Of a stretch of 64,000 nt of DNA, positions 13,349-25,127 are shown piece by piece (within the stretch, counting starts at the first letter, position 1; each line of letters begins with the position of its first letter). Source of the DNA: Phialocephala subalpina (Eukaryota; Ascomycota; Leotiomycetes; Helotiales; Mollisiaceae); assembly GCA_900073065.1 (NCBI GenBank), contig FJOG01000007.1:564696-628695 (forward strand). The letters are read 5' to 3'. Both the position numbers and the translations under genes were made by a program. The notes below the pieces were generated by a model, which was not told where the DNA came from, ran no database searches, and was given only the letters and a program-made list of their open reading frames with translations.

Positions 13349-16300
13349 ATGGGAGACATTGGCCAGCAGCCAGCGCTGCGTCCCAAGGCATGCGCAGAAG
13401 AAAAGAAACTATACACATTCGACGACGTGATCCGTGAGCGCGCAGAAGATCTGGACCAAGTGCCTCTGATCGCGTACCCAAGGGAAAGAGATGGAGTTGA
13501 CGATTATGAGTTTTTTACTGGGAAGGAACTCAATAGACTTGTGGATGGAGCTACGAAGGCGTTGATTGGGATGGGTGTTGAGCCTGTGGTGCGTTGCCTC
13601 TTCTCTCCTCCTACCACCATCTCTCACGAAGAGGGGGCGGGAGACATGACTTCAAGACGGAGGCTGATGAACAACCTAGTACACAGACACAGTAGCAGCT
13701 ATCTACGGCCCCTCAACCCTCTCATACATCCTCACAATATTCGCCCTCGGCCGCCTAGGCTACACAACGTTCATTCTCTCTCCCCGCCTTCCCGTCAATG
13801 CCTGCGTCTCGCTCCTCTCAAACGTAAACACCACCATCCTCCTCTACGCACCACAATACCTTCCCCTTGCAACATCGACCTCTTCATCTCTCAAAATACC
13901 ATTGAAACTCATCCCCATCCTTGAACGCTCACAATATGACACCCCTACTTCATCTCTTAGCCCAGAATTTGAAAGGAAAGGGATTGATGGAGAAGAGGAA
14001 AAGAAGCGGGTACTGATATACATGCACTCTTCTGGAAGCACTGGGATGCCCAAACCTATCAACTACCGCAATACCCGCCTCTTCGCTACCTTCCGAACAA
14101 CGCAAAAGCTGACAGCATTCCAATCCGTGCCTCTATTTCATGCTCATGGCTTCATATCTTTCATTCAAGCGATTTTCGTAAGGAAATGTATCTTCATGTT
14201 TAACGGCCTTGTGCCGCAGACGAACGAGACTATGGCCAAAGCTATTAAAGGTGCGGTCCTAAATGGGCAGATGGCGGAAGTAGTGTGGACAGTTCCGTAT
14301 GTGTTGAAATTGCTGTGCGAAGGCGGAGCTAAGGGAAAGGGAGTCCAGGTGTTGAAGGGGTGTAAGCTTGTTAGTTGTAGTGGGAGTAGGACGCCGGATG
14401 AGCTTGGAGATGTTTTGTTGGGTGAGGGCATTAAGTTTGGGACTGTTTTTGGGGCGTGAGTCCTCCACCATCCTTTCCTTCCTCGCTTAAGAAAGTGAAG
14501 CTGACCAGTTGAGGAAACAGAACAGAAGTAGCCTTGATCCTAACATCCCTCGATCGTCCTCCAGGAGACAACGCGTGGAACTACCTACGTCCACCACCAC
14601 ACATCGCGCCCTTCATCCTCATGCGTCCCTTGCCCTCTCAATCTCCGTCTCTGCCTCCCCATCAAGTCGTACACGAATGTATCGTCCTCGACGGCCACGT
14701 CGGGAAAATGACTTCCAATAGCAACGATCCTCCAAATTCTTACCATACGAGCGATCTTTTCATTCCACATCCAGAGATCAAGAATGCGTGGAAACCAATT
14801 GGGAGGCTGGATGATAGGATTACGTTGTTGAATGGGGAGAAGTTGCTGCCGTTAGCGATTGAGGGGAGGATTACGCAGCATCCTTACGTGAGGGAAGCCG
14901 TCGTGTTTGGCGTTGATCGGTCCATTCCTGGCTTGCTATTATTTCGTGGAGAGAATGCGAGGTATGTTTGAGCTTCGTTTCCGTCGGTATCCGGTGAATT
15001 TGAGGAAGGAAAAGTTGAATTTGCTAACGAGAGTGAAATAGGGGTCTAAGCGATGACGAATTTCTCGATGCGGTTTGGGAGACGATTGAAGATGCGAATT
15101 CGAAAGCTGAAGGCTTTTCTCAGATGTCTCGCGACATGATCGTTGTGCTCGACGAAGAGATCCAATGCCCTATCACCGACAAGTCAAGCATCAAACGAGC
15201 AGCTGTATATCGAGACTTCAAGGATGTCATTGACGACGTTTATGCCCGACTTGAGAGTTCGCAGGAAGGAAGTCTCGTGCTCAATCTCCCCGAACTGGAG
15301 ACCTGGATTGTTGGAAAGTTCGCGGACATTGGTATCGTATTGGAGAATAAGGAGACGGATTTCTTCTCTGCGGGTGTCGATAGTCTCAAAGCCATCCAGA
15401 TGCGAGCCATTATCATCAAGAGTCTCGACATTGGCGGTAATGCGGCGAAGTGTTCAAATATGGTAGTTTATGATTCTAAGAATGCAGCCGGACTCGCGAA
15501 GGCGTTGCTCGAGTTGAGAAGTGGTACAGCCGGTGGCCATGCGAAGGACGATATCGATGAAATGAAGGAGCTGATTGAGAAGTTCTCTGTCTTCGAAAAG
15601 AGAAGCACTGTCAAAGGCAGGAAACCGGAGAGCTTTGTCGTAGTGAGTATTTCCGGTATCACTGGCAGAGTTCTGATGCTAACCTCGTAAGCTCCTGACA
15701 GGAGCATCCGGCTCACTAGGCTCCCACGTACTCTCTCGCCTCATTACCTCGCCCAGCATATCAAAGATCATCTGTCCTGTTCGAACACGAGACGAATCGC
15801 CTCTGCAACATCTCCAATCCGCTCTCAAATACCACAGCTTCCCCACTCTCTCTTCCTCTTCAAAGATTTTCCCAATATCAGCCGACCTCTCGAAACCAGA
15901 TCTCGAACTTCCTGCCCCTCTATCAAAGCAGATAACGCACATCATACACTGTGCATGGGCCGTCAACTTTGCCCTCCCCGTCACTTCATTCATCCCACAA
16001 CTCCAAGCGCTGAGAAATCTCGTCAACCTCTCACTAATATCGCCATTCGAGAACTCTGCAAAAATCCTCTTCTGTTCCTCAGTCGGAACAGCGATCGCTA
16101 CTCCCGGCTTCCACGTTACCATCGCCGAGTCACCCATTCCAGACCTAGCCCATGCATCTCCAACAGGATATGCGCGCTCGAAATTAATCGCTGAACGAAT
16201 ACTAGAGGCTGCGTCTCGGGATTTCTGTGCTGATACCACAATCCTGAGGATTGGGCAAATCGTGCCTTCGACGGTGAAAGGCGAGGGAAGCATGCTTTGG

Positions 16301-16795
16301 AATCCAAATGAAATGATCCCACTTATGATCAGGTCTGCACTGGTTACCGGAGCGTTGCCTGATGTGCCTGGCAGTGAGGGTATTTGTTCTTGGATTGACT
16401 TGGGGACCTTGTCGAGATCGGTGGTTGAGTTCGCCGGGTTGAGTGGCAGTAGCAAAGACTGCGTCTCGGGATTTCTGTGCTGATACCACAATCCTGAGGA
16501 TTGGGCAAATCGTGCCTTCGACGGTGAAAGGCGAGGGAAGCATGCTTTGGAATCCAAATGAAATGATCCCACTTATGATCAGGTCTGCACTGGTTACCGG
16601 AGCGTTGCCTGATGTGCCTGGCAGTGAGGGTATTTGTTCTTGGATTGACTTGGGGACCTTGTCGAGATCGGTGGTTGAGTTCGCCGGGTTGAGTGGCAGT
16701 AGCAAAGAAGGAGTGAGGCGCTCAGAGCTATAGAGAAGTTGGTTGAGGGAGATTATGTTGAGAGACTTCTAAAGGCTTGGAGGGAAGTCTGGTGA
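13349..16795 (+). pseudogene. NRPS-like adenylate-forming reductase (A-T-R), broken in the reductase domain
   Basis: Exons 13349-13588, 13680-14455, 14521-14961, 15042-15642 and 15692-16483 join in phase to 949 residues. The A domain has the AMP-binding loop SSGSTGMPKP (about residue 195) and VFGATEV (about 337). The carrier (T) domain has the phosphopantetheine site AGVDSLK (about 595). The reductase domain opens with TGASGSLG (about 689) and has the YxxxK motif YARSK (about 845). The family activates a carboxylic acid, holds it as a thioester and releases it by NADPH reduction; members usually run to about 1,050 residues. Here a 250-bp tandem duplication shifts the frame and brings a stop at 16483. 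Beyond it, 16718-16795 encodes a tail-like end (LVEGDYVERLLKAW, stop) in another frame, while roughly 80-100 residues of the reductase domain are absent. The A and T domains are intact, so an A-T fragment could still be made. Confidence 0.85.
16209..16708. repeat. Exact tandem duplication, 2 x 250 bp
   Basis: Copy 1 is 16209-16458 and copy 2 is 16459-16708; they are identical by direct comparison. The unit is internal to the reductase-domain exon and its length is not a multiple of three, so it shifts the frame. It is either a recent mutation or an assembly duplication. Confidence 0.95.
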
Positions 16796-16950
16796 GCGAT
16801 ACCAATGAATTGAATTCAAGCTGCTCGAATCAAAGACCACTAGTTCTCGCTCTTTTCCCTCTGCGTTCGAGTTTCATGGACTTGGGTGCTTTCAGTACCG
16901 AGATAGGTTCTTTCGCGTTTTTGAGAGACTTCTCCTTTTCGGCGCATTCA

Positions 16951-18277
16951 TCAGACGATCGCCTTGGAGTCCACGACCCGATGCCCAAACGATCTTGCTC
17001 TTGTCTTTGGAACTCCACCAGCCTCTGCCACTGGCCTTGTAGATATTCTTCGGTCTTGAGAAGCTCTTCGGCGGCGTCGCTCGTCATCGTCGATATCATT
17101 CTCCGGTTGTCCTGGCTCCATCCATTCCATTTGGAACATAGCCACATCGTCGGGCCTGGCATTATTCCAGAATACGTACCCACATTCACGAAGAGACCTC
17201 TGGGAATCGCTGTTGACAAATCGGGACCACATCTCCCGGTGATGTGCCCAGTACCACGCACCAACCAGTCCATAATCATCGTCGTCAAAGAAGGATGATC
17301 TGATGCGCAGACGCTTGTCCTCCTCTGTGTAGTCCCAGAGGTGCAGATAGTCGTCGACATCAGGGTTGTAGGCATCATTTGAGGCCTTCAGCGCCTCGTA
17401 GAGGAAGTCCGCGCTGTGAAGTAGATAGTTGGGGTATAAAAAATTTCGTCTGTCCTCGTAGGTTTGTGCCATGATAATCGAATGGATGCTGCTAAGACCA
17501 CGGGCTAGAATGGGTTCGATGTCTCCTGGGTCATTGAGATCGGCGTAACTGATGCGGAAATTTCAAAACATGACATCGTGCTCTACGAGGTCGTTGAATG
17601 CTAGGAATTTCAGCTTCGGAAGAGTGCAAGTTGCAATACACCACATTATCTGAGGACATGGCTCGGAAGAGGTAATCGTGAATGCAGGTCAATTGCTCGT
17701 TTTCCCATGGCGGGAACTTGTCGAAGTATATCCTCTTTTGCTCATCGAACGAGCATATTGGTTTCCCTGCATGCCGGAAGAGACTGCAGTACAGCTCGAA
17801 CCTGTAGAAAGCGCGCTCAAAACGAGTTACTTCGACTCGAGATATCTCCGTTGATCCAAAATCGATTGGCCAAGTTTCCTGCGATCGAGAACAAAAATCT
17901 GCTGCAAAATGATGAACATGGGAGTGAATCTTGCTGATCGGCAAAGCATTCGAGAGGTTCCAAGTAGGTGTGGGTATTCCCCTGAGCTCAACGTGCTGTG
18001 CTACGAATTTCGAGATTGTACGCCCGGTCCTGGATCGGAGACGCGATGATTCCAATACTGCAATGGCTTCTAGAAGAACGCCGTCTTCGATGGTTTTGAA
18101 GAGTACGCGTTTCGTAATTAAAGGCTCGCCACTTTTGAGCGCGTCGTAAAAGGACCGGCATGACAATGCCATCGACCTCATATTCACGTCAGGAAGAAAG
18201 CTCATGACTCCGTGTCTGACCTCAATCGGAAGCTTTTCGAAGGCCGCCTTGCCCTTGGTAGGTGGTGCAGAATCCAT
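16951..18277 (-). pseudogene. F-box-like protein gene, copy A, with a premature stop
   Basis: Exon 1 starts at ATG 18277 and opens with an F-box-like helix set (FEKLPIEVRHGVMSFL, then MALSCRSFYDAL), then about 190 residues of unknown helical sequence. A short intron (GTGTAT donor, CCTAG acceptor, about 17665-17620) leads into a second exon with ADLNDPGDIEPILARGL and ends near 16951 in a basic tail (TRARSFGH). In that exon an in-frame TGA (complement of 17563-17565) falls between HDVMF and NFRISYADL. The related copy at 19.1-20.5 kb has a sense codon there. A CGA-to-TGA change would explain it. Without that stop, the frame is open to 16951. A competing frame (16830-17378) is also protein-like at the C-terminus, so the real end is uncertain. 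F-box proteins recruit substrates to SCF ubiquitin ligases; no target can be inferred. Confidence 0.6.
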
Positions 18278-19129
18278 TGTGACGAGATGAGACCTAGATA
18301 GTTGCCTTTAAGTCGTGAATGGAGATTGACTGTCAGCCGCACACTTAACGTCTCTGGACTTGCTGGAGATCTGGCCACAGCCTGGTGGGTGGTAGAGTTG
18401 TTCAGAACGAAACAGATCGAGGGCTCGAACACGGAGCGACGATTGATTTTACCTTGAAGCCTGCGTATGTAGTGAATAGATCCAGGTTCCTGGCTGGAAG
18501 AGTATTGAGGAAGGAGGTTGGAGTTTGCTGTGACGGAACACGTATTAGTGAGCAAGCCTTGAAAATTTCCTCGCTAATAACCTTGCGTTTGTATTAAACA
18601 AAAGAAAAATATACTATGTAGCTTCACATCACTTCTCAAGTGCGAAGCTGGATTCTAGATCAAATTAAAAGTCTAATTTCTTGAGCTTCAAGCTTTGATT
18701 AGAGCATCACCACGAACTACTGTCCTATGACCTTTCGAAAAGACCCAGCATGTTGCTTGTCCAGACGTGACAATTGGGTTGGGTTGGGTTGGCGACCTCG
18801 CGCATGCCCCAAAAAGAGTTTGTAGGACAAGAAATTCGTATGGCTGTTCCAGCAAACACGGACATGGAGAGCATGTAGCCGCGCTCCCGTGCTGCAGACT
18901 TCAGCGCAATGCAAGTACTTCTGAATTCGCTAGGAACAAACACTTCATTGAAGAAGTAACCTCGACTCGGCGACGTGAAGCGGAAGACAACCACGCGAGG
19001 CAGGAATCAAGGGTAGTCGAATCAGAGACAATCGATTCTCCTGCCATACGTGAAAGTACTTGGGCCTCAGTAGTCTGGCGACAAAATTCTTTAGCCTGAC
19101 AGGGTGACTTTAGCTGTTTTTGACTCTTC
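18278..19129. other. Intergenic interval between the two F-box-like copies
   Basis: No supported gene. It contains the promoter side of copy A and the 3' side of copy B. A TTGGGTTGGGTTGG stretch near 18776 is a minor purine/pyrimidine repeat. Confidence 0.5.
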
Positions 19130-20518
19130 TCTTTGATTACGCCAAGCCCTCCGCTGTGCCCTCCCAGCTCTGCTATTGCGTGGCCAAATGACCTTGCTCT
19201 CGTCGTCAAAACTCACCAGCCATGCCCGCCATCGAGCCGTATGTCGTACCTGCGATCCCGTGATGCTTCCAATCGTTCGCGGCGTTGTTCATCTTCTTCG
19301 GTGGGTTCTGGGAGTTCCGAAAAAGCACCCCGGAAAGTGCCCATTTCGTCAAATCTTGCCCTATCCCACATCACGTAACCCCATTCAAGAATGTTACCAT
19401 CTCCCAGTTGTTCACCATGACGCCATGATCTTGTTCTTCATGTGCCCAGAACCAAGCGTCATATATACCTATATCTAGGTCTAGAAAGAACGGAGCCCTC
19501 CTTGACGCAAGCATTGCCTCGGTTGGGTACTCAACATAATACTGATCGTAATCCGTGTTGTTCGCATTTAGAGCATGAAACACGAAGTTTTCGGTCCGTG
19601 ATATTCCCTGGCCCCGTAAATCCAACTGCTGGTATCGGTCTTCGGACGTTTCTGCTAGAGCGATTGAATGGAGATCGGCAAGACCACGACCCAAGATTGG
19701 CTCGATGCATTCGATGCAGGCATAGTCACGCAAGTCTGCATACTTTATGGACTGGTACAGTACCATGACGTCGAATGCTAGTATAATTAGCCGTGAGCAA
19801 TCGGAATATCAACAGGTATACTTTACTTGGCGATACAACTCGAAAGAGGTAGTTATGAATACATGCCAACTGCTCATTCTCCCATGCTGAGAACCTGGAA
19901 AAGAAGATATCTTGCTACTTATCCACGGGGCATAAGCTATCAGCTGGAAAGATGTTGCAATACGTCTCAAATCGGTAGAAGGCTCGTTCAATGCGCCCTA
20001 TTCGTTCTTTGCAGGTGATGACACCTTTTCCTCAGAAGGCCAAGAAGCCAAGGCTTTGGATGCAAAATCCTCCGCGAGGTATCGCACATGAGCGTGAAGT
20101 TCGCCCATGTAAAGTGCGTCTGTGAGAGTCCAAATTGAGATGGTTTTCTGCGATCGTATTGAAGGCTAACGGATTGTTTGTCTGAGAGTGACTAGGCTTT
20201 AGAGGGTTGTTGGCGCGTGCTAAAGTGCAGAGGTACGTATCTCTCAGGGAATATTTGGAAATCCCACCTCTCGCGTGAAGACTCCAATGCTGCAACAGCT
20301 TCCGGCAGAACGTCGTGGCCAACTTCGTTCGTGATGACTTGTTTCGCAATCAATGACTCGGCATTTATGTACGCGTCGTACAAAGTAAAGGACGATAAGA
20401 CCATGGACTTCGGAGATTGTGCGTCTGCGACCGCGCACATCACTGGCTGTATGACCTCAACGGGGAGTACTTCCAGCCGTGATTTGCTCCTCGTGGGCGG
20501 CACGACATTTGTGGCCAT
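19130..20518 (-). pseudogene. F-box-like protein gene, copy B (tandem paralog), multiply disrupted
   Basis: Same strand and organisation as copy A. ATG 20518 gives an F-box-like start (LEVLPVEVIQPVM) and the region matches copy A piecewise: ESLIAKQV against EPLITKRV, ERAFYRFETYCNIF against ERAFYRFELYCSLF, SAWENEQLACIHNYLFR against PPWENEQLTCIHDYLFR, YADLRD..ECIEPILGRGLA against YADLND..DIEPILARGLS, and TTRARSFGH at the end. The pieces sit in different frames, with at least an in-frame TAG before QDIFF, a frameshift before RIERAF, a frameshift before GYVMWD and a TGA after GHGW. An intron with a CTAG acceptor is shared with copy A. The copy is dead. The pair arose by an old tandem duplication. 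Confidence 0.65.
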
Positions 20519-20992
20519 TGTGTAGTCAGGATGGATGCGCAAAGAGGGTCGAGCCTGGCTTATTCTGATCGTAGACCACGGCTGAGAGCGTGTTCATAGT
20601 TTGCGAAGGTCTGACGTTGGGAGACGCGACGCGAAAACCGCTCCAGTTAAGTTACCCCGCCATATCACATGACCCTAAGAATAGGGAATGGTTGACGAAC
20701 CACGTTCTAACGCCTCTATGAAACCTGCGATACACACGTAAACCTGTCTTTATGTCTATAGGACTTTTTTATCCTTCGCCTTGGAAGGTTACGAGAGGGA
20801 GATCGACGAGAGATGGGTCACCTGACATCGGGCGAAAGCGGAGCGGAATTCCGCCCAGCTCGACCACATGCCTCATGACTCAGCTCTATCCCGAATGCTT
20901 GCTTATATTCTCCCTATTCTTGCTGCTTGACTTCAATTGATGATCACTTTTATCGTATACTAAACATCAATCCATTATTCCTCAATCCAAGA

Positions 20993-21893
20993 ATGCCATC
21001 CCGCACCTCCCTCCTCCTCACCCTCGCTACTCCTGCAACAGGAATACTTGTTGCAACATACTTCTACAATCGACCACTTCTTCTCCCAAAATCAAGAAAA
21101 ATATCATCAACAGAAGAACTCTCGCATTCGTTCAAAAATGTCTCGGGACGATCACTCGAGATCATAAACCCTCGAAACCACGCTTGGACATCGGATTCTC
21201 GCTCCATCACTTTACGCAGATCGGAAATAGCAAAGAGTAGGAAGGATGATGGGAACGAAGAAGGCACAGAAGTAGGAGATGAAGAAATCCTAGCCCGATT
21301 CGTGAAAGGATTTTTCCGAGGATGGAGCTTCACTCCCGAGCGGGGTTTGTTGGCGCTGTTGGCGAGGTTTGGGAGGAAATTTATCCCAGTAGGCTACTCA
21401 GGTAAGCGAGATTCTTCTATGACACAAAAGAGTTGAGAGCTGATGGCTAGTAGTAATGGAAGCAATTGGAGAGCCGCTGAGTTTAGACGGATTGTCCAAA
21501 ACGCACTTGCCAGAAAAGGGTACGGTGCTTTTTGGAGGAAATTTCATGATCCTCGACACCCACATCGCACATCCTTCATCTTCAACTACAACCCACTCGC
21601 CACCACTAGGAGAAAAGCAGTCATTAGGGGCCAGCTGTGCTGATACCGGCTACCAAGATCCAGTAATCAGCTTTGTTGACATAGCGTTCGGAGATGATAG
21701 GAGGAACTTTGCTGGTCTGCATCGATTTGAAATCCGGGGGGAAAAGGAAGGGGAGATAATTATCTGGTACAGTAGCATGAGTTGTAACCCCAGTATTGAT
21801 AAGGCGCCGTTTCCGAAGTGGGTGTTTGGGTTTCATGTATGGTATGCTATGTGTCTGTTCAAAGATGGAGTCGAGGAGGTGATTCGGGGCTGA
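20993..21893 (+). CDS. Fungal protein of unknown function with N-terminal membrane anchor
   Basis: Two exons, 20993-21401 and 21454-21893, join in phase (GTAAGC donor, CTAGTAG acceptor) to 282 residues. Residues about 4-24 are hydrophobic and may be a signal anchor. The body contains ILARFVKGFFRGWSFTPER and, across the splice, GYSVMEAIGEPLS. Near the end is a SMSCNPSIDKAPFPKWVFGFH stretch that looks conserved in type but is not tied to a known fold. The layout resembles an unnamed fungal family of small membrane-associated proteins. The frame is clean. No function is proposed. Confidence 0.7.
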
Positions 21894-22274
21894 AGAGGGG
21901 AAAGTAGTGGGAGCTAGAAGGTCAGGATCAAAAAAGGGGTGACTCTGAGCTTGTGGAGAATGCTGTTTGATTATGATACCATGTGCAAGTACATCTCTTC
22001 TCATCTACATTATCTAGAATTAGGACTGGACATTGACCTTGACTTTGATCACACGCTCGAGCCTGGACATTCTCCCGACCTCGAGGAACGTTATATGTGC
22101 TCAAAGCAAGAAATGAAACACCATCGAAGCACGAATAACAAGCCCAATACTCATACCCACACCCACCCTCTCCCCAGCACTATCACCAATCGTCCCATTC
22201 GGATATATCCCAGTCATCCCCCCACCATCCACATCCTCTCCTTCCTCACCTTCCTCCTCCACCCCTGCACTCCC

Positions 22275-24649
22275 TTAAACACAAAGACTCCGATCTTCCC
22301 ACAAAGCATTAGTGGCCATCTGCCACAACATTCGATAATCAACCACCATCTCACTCGTGTACCAAATCCTACAATCCTCCAGTTCATACACCATCTGCAA
22401 CGGCACGCCCTGCTCCTCCACCCTCACCTGACCCCTGAAATTGAATGCCACTGTTGATAAATCGATATTCATTGGAGGCGCAAATATCGACGGCAGACTT
22501 TCAAACTCGATTGAAGAATTCAAAAGAAGGGAATATGCCGCTATAGAAGAGATTGCGGCAGCGTCATAGCGGAGAGCACTTTTGGTGCCGGCGACTGCTT
22601 GCATTGGCCCGATGGAGGGGAGACCACATACTACGACGGTGCGAACGGAAGCTTGAGTACGCATTTGTTCTATGAAGGCGGCGTAGGTTGAGGCGCAGGA
22701 ACCGCCTGTTAGGAGGAGGATATCTTGTGGTGCGAAGTAGCGGGGTGCGATGTCGGATTCGTTTGCGTAGCCGGAGACATGATGATGCCGTTTCCTGATT
22801 GTAGGAGGATGATGTCTGCGTCGCTGAAGTTGTAAAGTTCCTGAGAATGTCAGCGTATGAAATGAGATTGAGAGGGGGAGCTCACGGTGCTGGCGAAGAA
22901 ATCTCCACTTGGCTCGAAGGATCGTAACAGTCTGCCCAACTAGTGAGATCTTGTCCACCCATATCCACCAATGTCTGATAATAAATCCGTAATCCGCCAA
23001 GTTGTTCCGAATCTCAATGTTGGAGAGTATTTCCCATGATATCCAAGATGAATGTGCTCGCATGCGGCTTCCGACATAAGGTTCAATAGCTGGGAAGAGC
23101 TGTTTAAAAAGGTCGACTCCTAGAATGACAGTCCCGCCACCATTGCCTTGAAGATCGATGACTAGTTTTTCTCATTCCGGCTTCTCGTGAGAGTTCTAAG
23201 AACTCGGTGATGGCGTCCTGACACGATTGAGCGAGTGGCCCTCTCATGAGGAAGCTTGTAATACTGAGCACAGCGATCGAACTTTCATTCAAAAAATAGC
23301 CAGAAACAAACCCACCGTATCCAAGGCCCTGCTGCACCACGACTAGACTAGGATATGGAAGTCCAAGTTCCGGCAAAGTCTCGGTGATGTTCGTTGGACC
23401 CAACGAGGATTTTCCAGAGCCCGATGATGTCGTGATCTCTTGCGGAGCAATCACAAGATCATAGAAATCATCACTAGTCTCAACACTAGTGCAATTATAT
23501 TGAGTGGTTGTTGACCATATTCCTGATGCTGAGCTGTTGTTGGAAAAAGTTAGGTTCATGAAATCGCTGCCGGAGTAGTTGACGCTGAGTCGGATGGGTG
23601 AGCTTGGAGCTCCGCCGTCGGTATGAACTGCGTTGGCGAGTACACCGTTCCAGTCTGCGTTTGGTTCGATAAGTCCTGGGGCATAGGATCGCGCGTAATT
23701 TGTGAAGTACTCTTCTGCTGACTGGCCGTTGACTTGGGTGATGGGTGATGGTTCCCAGTCTCCGCCTTCCAATTCTGAGGGTAGGACATCCTCTGGACTG
23801 AGGTTAGCACGTCCCACTGAAGGCTAGCAATGTACTCGCCGTAAACATATATCTCCGGCAGAGCAGTTCCATTCGACGAGATCGCAACGAATTCCCAAGG
23901 GCCAGCAAACGCGAAGGCGGTGTAGGCTGGCGTCGACAACGACAAATGACCCTCATGAGCTCTATGTAGGAGGTCCTGAATAGCTAGCTCGAATTCATAT
24001 TGGTTGTTGGATGAGCTATCTTCGACCTGGGATGAAATAGCATCAAGTCCTCCCATCAGATCAACCACCGGCTGCTGGTACGACGACGGAGGATTCTTGA
24101 GCAAAACCAAGGAGCTCTAGAATTCCAGGTACGGTTTGTACCACTCGACGAGTTCGATCGCTGCACTTTCGTTGATGGGCACGGAAGTGAGGCATGCATA
24201 TGCTAGACTTAGGGGAAATGACGGAACACCGACAAGCGCTGGAAGTGTGTCAGCCCGCCAATCCTCGAAAAGCTCTCAAACGACAGCTTACTAGCACTAG
24301 AATTCTCTGCAAAGACTCGTTTTTGTATGAGACCAATGCCTGCGCATGCAGTTGAAGTTTCAACAGGACCGCCAGCTGTTGAAGTGCTAGTCAATCTTGT
24401 TTCTGTCTGAATCGAACATGTACCAGTGGCTGAAGCATGAGCTGCTGTCGTTTGCCCTGGAGGAGCAGCTGTTGTCGCCAACCGTATCGCAGACCGACAC
24501 GATGAAGTCGATGTCTAGATTGTAAACTTGCCCGGAGGTACAGCGGTCCTAGTTGCGGCGGCTGTCGCGCTTCGTGTCTGGATTGAAAAATCCTGAGCAG
24601 TAGCACTCGCGATGCCGCCGAGCACCAGGAGAAGATTTCTAATCTGCAT
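22275..24649 (-). pseudogene. Secreted S41-type peptidase-like protein (CPAF/UstP class), inactivated
   Basis: ATG 24649 starts a signal peptide (MQIRNLLLVLGGIASATA) followed by a Thr/Ser-rich segment. An intron (GTAAGC donor near 24290) leads into VGVPSFPLSLAYACLTSVP and WYKPYLEF. The core then shows LVIDLQGNGGGTVILG, the conserved strand-loop of fungal S41 proteins, and LLLTGGSCASTYAAF, where the Ser of GGSCAS is the expected nucleophile, then GPMQAVAGTKSA. Breaks: TAG at 24515-24517 (complement) after GKFTI, TAG at 24117-24119 after PYLEF, both fitting CAG-to-TAG, and a frameshift in the T run at 23166-23170 just before LVIDLQ. Family members are extracellular serine peptidases, some in fungal RiPP clusters; no precursor gene is seen here. 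Confidence 0.75.
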
Positions 24650-25127
24650 TTTGGGAACGAAACAAAAGAGATAGGTGGGACAAGCACGAGCGAGGAAGTT
24701 GACATCTTGTATGAACTATATTCTTTATCTTCATGTAAAAGTTCCTGTGCGGCATCTTGGTATTGAGCCTTGCTCATACGAGATTCTGTGATCGCGCACT
24801 TAGCCTCCCCAGCAATTGGCCTTGTCAAGTTCGATGTTCTTGGTCGACGTCAGGTAATGGGTCAAGTTGTGATGCCAATGTGGGATGCAGTTGAACTGCC
24901 CCGCTTGGCAAAAACTTGGCTTCTATCAAGATTGATTTTGCATAAGGTGCCTGGCGATAGTTCGCAATTTCTGGACACATGCCAAGTGGCAACTTGTGAA
25001 GATACCAACGCTGAGCCTCAAGTGATTGTCCCGCGCACCCGCTTGCTGCAAATGGAATGTTAGCGCGAGATTTGCGTGAGGCCCGCACCGTGATCCGTTA
25101 CCCCGCAATTGAGATGCAGGCACATCT

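Noticed and set aside
9870..16795. Secondary-metabolite cluster (MFS plus NRPS-like, with methyltransferase and regulators elsewhere)
   Set aside because: The neighbours are not biosynthetic, the NRPS-like gene is broken, and the methyltransferase is 30 kb away and dead.
16830..17378. Alternative minus-strand frame at the end of F-box-like copy A
   Set aside because: Copy B matches the other frame (ARG/ASP-rich, then TRARSFGH), so the alternative was not used, though its composition is protein-like.
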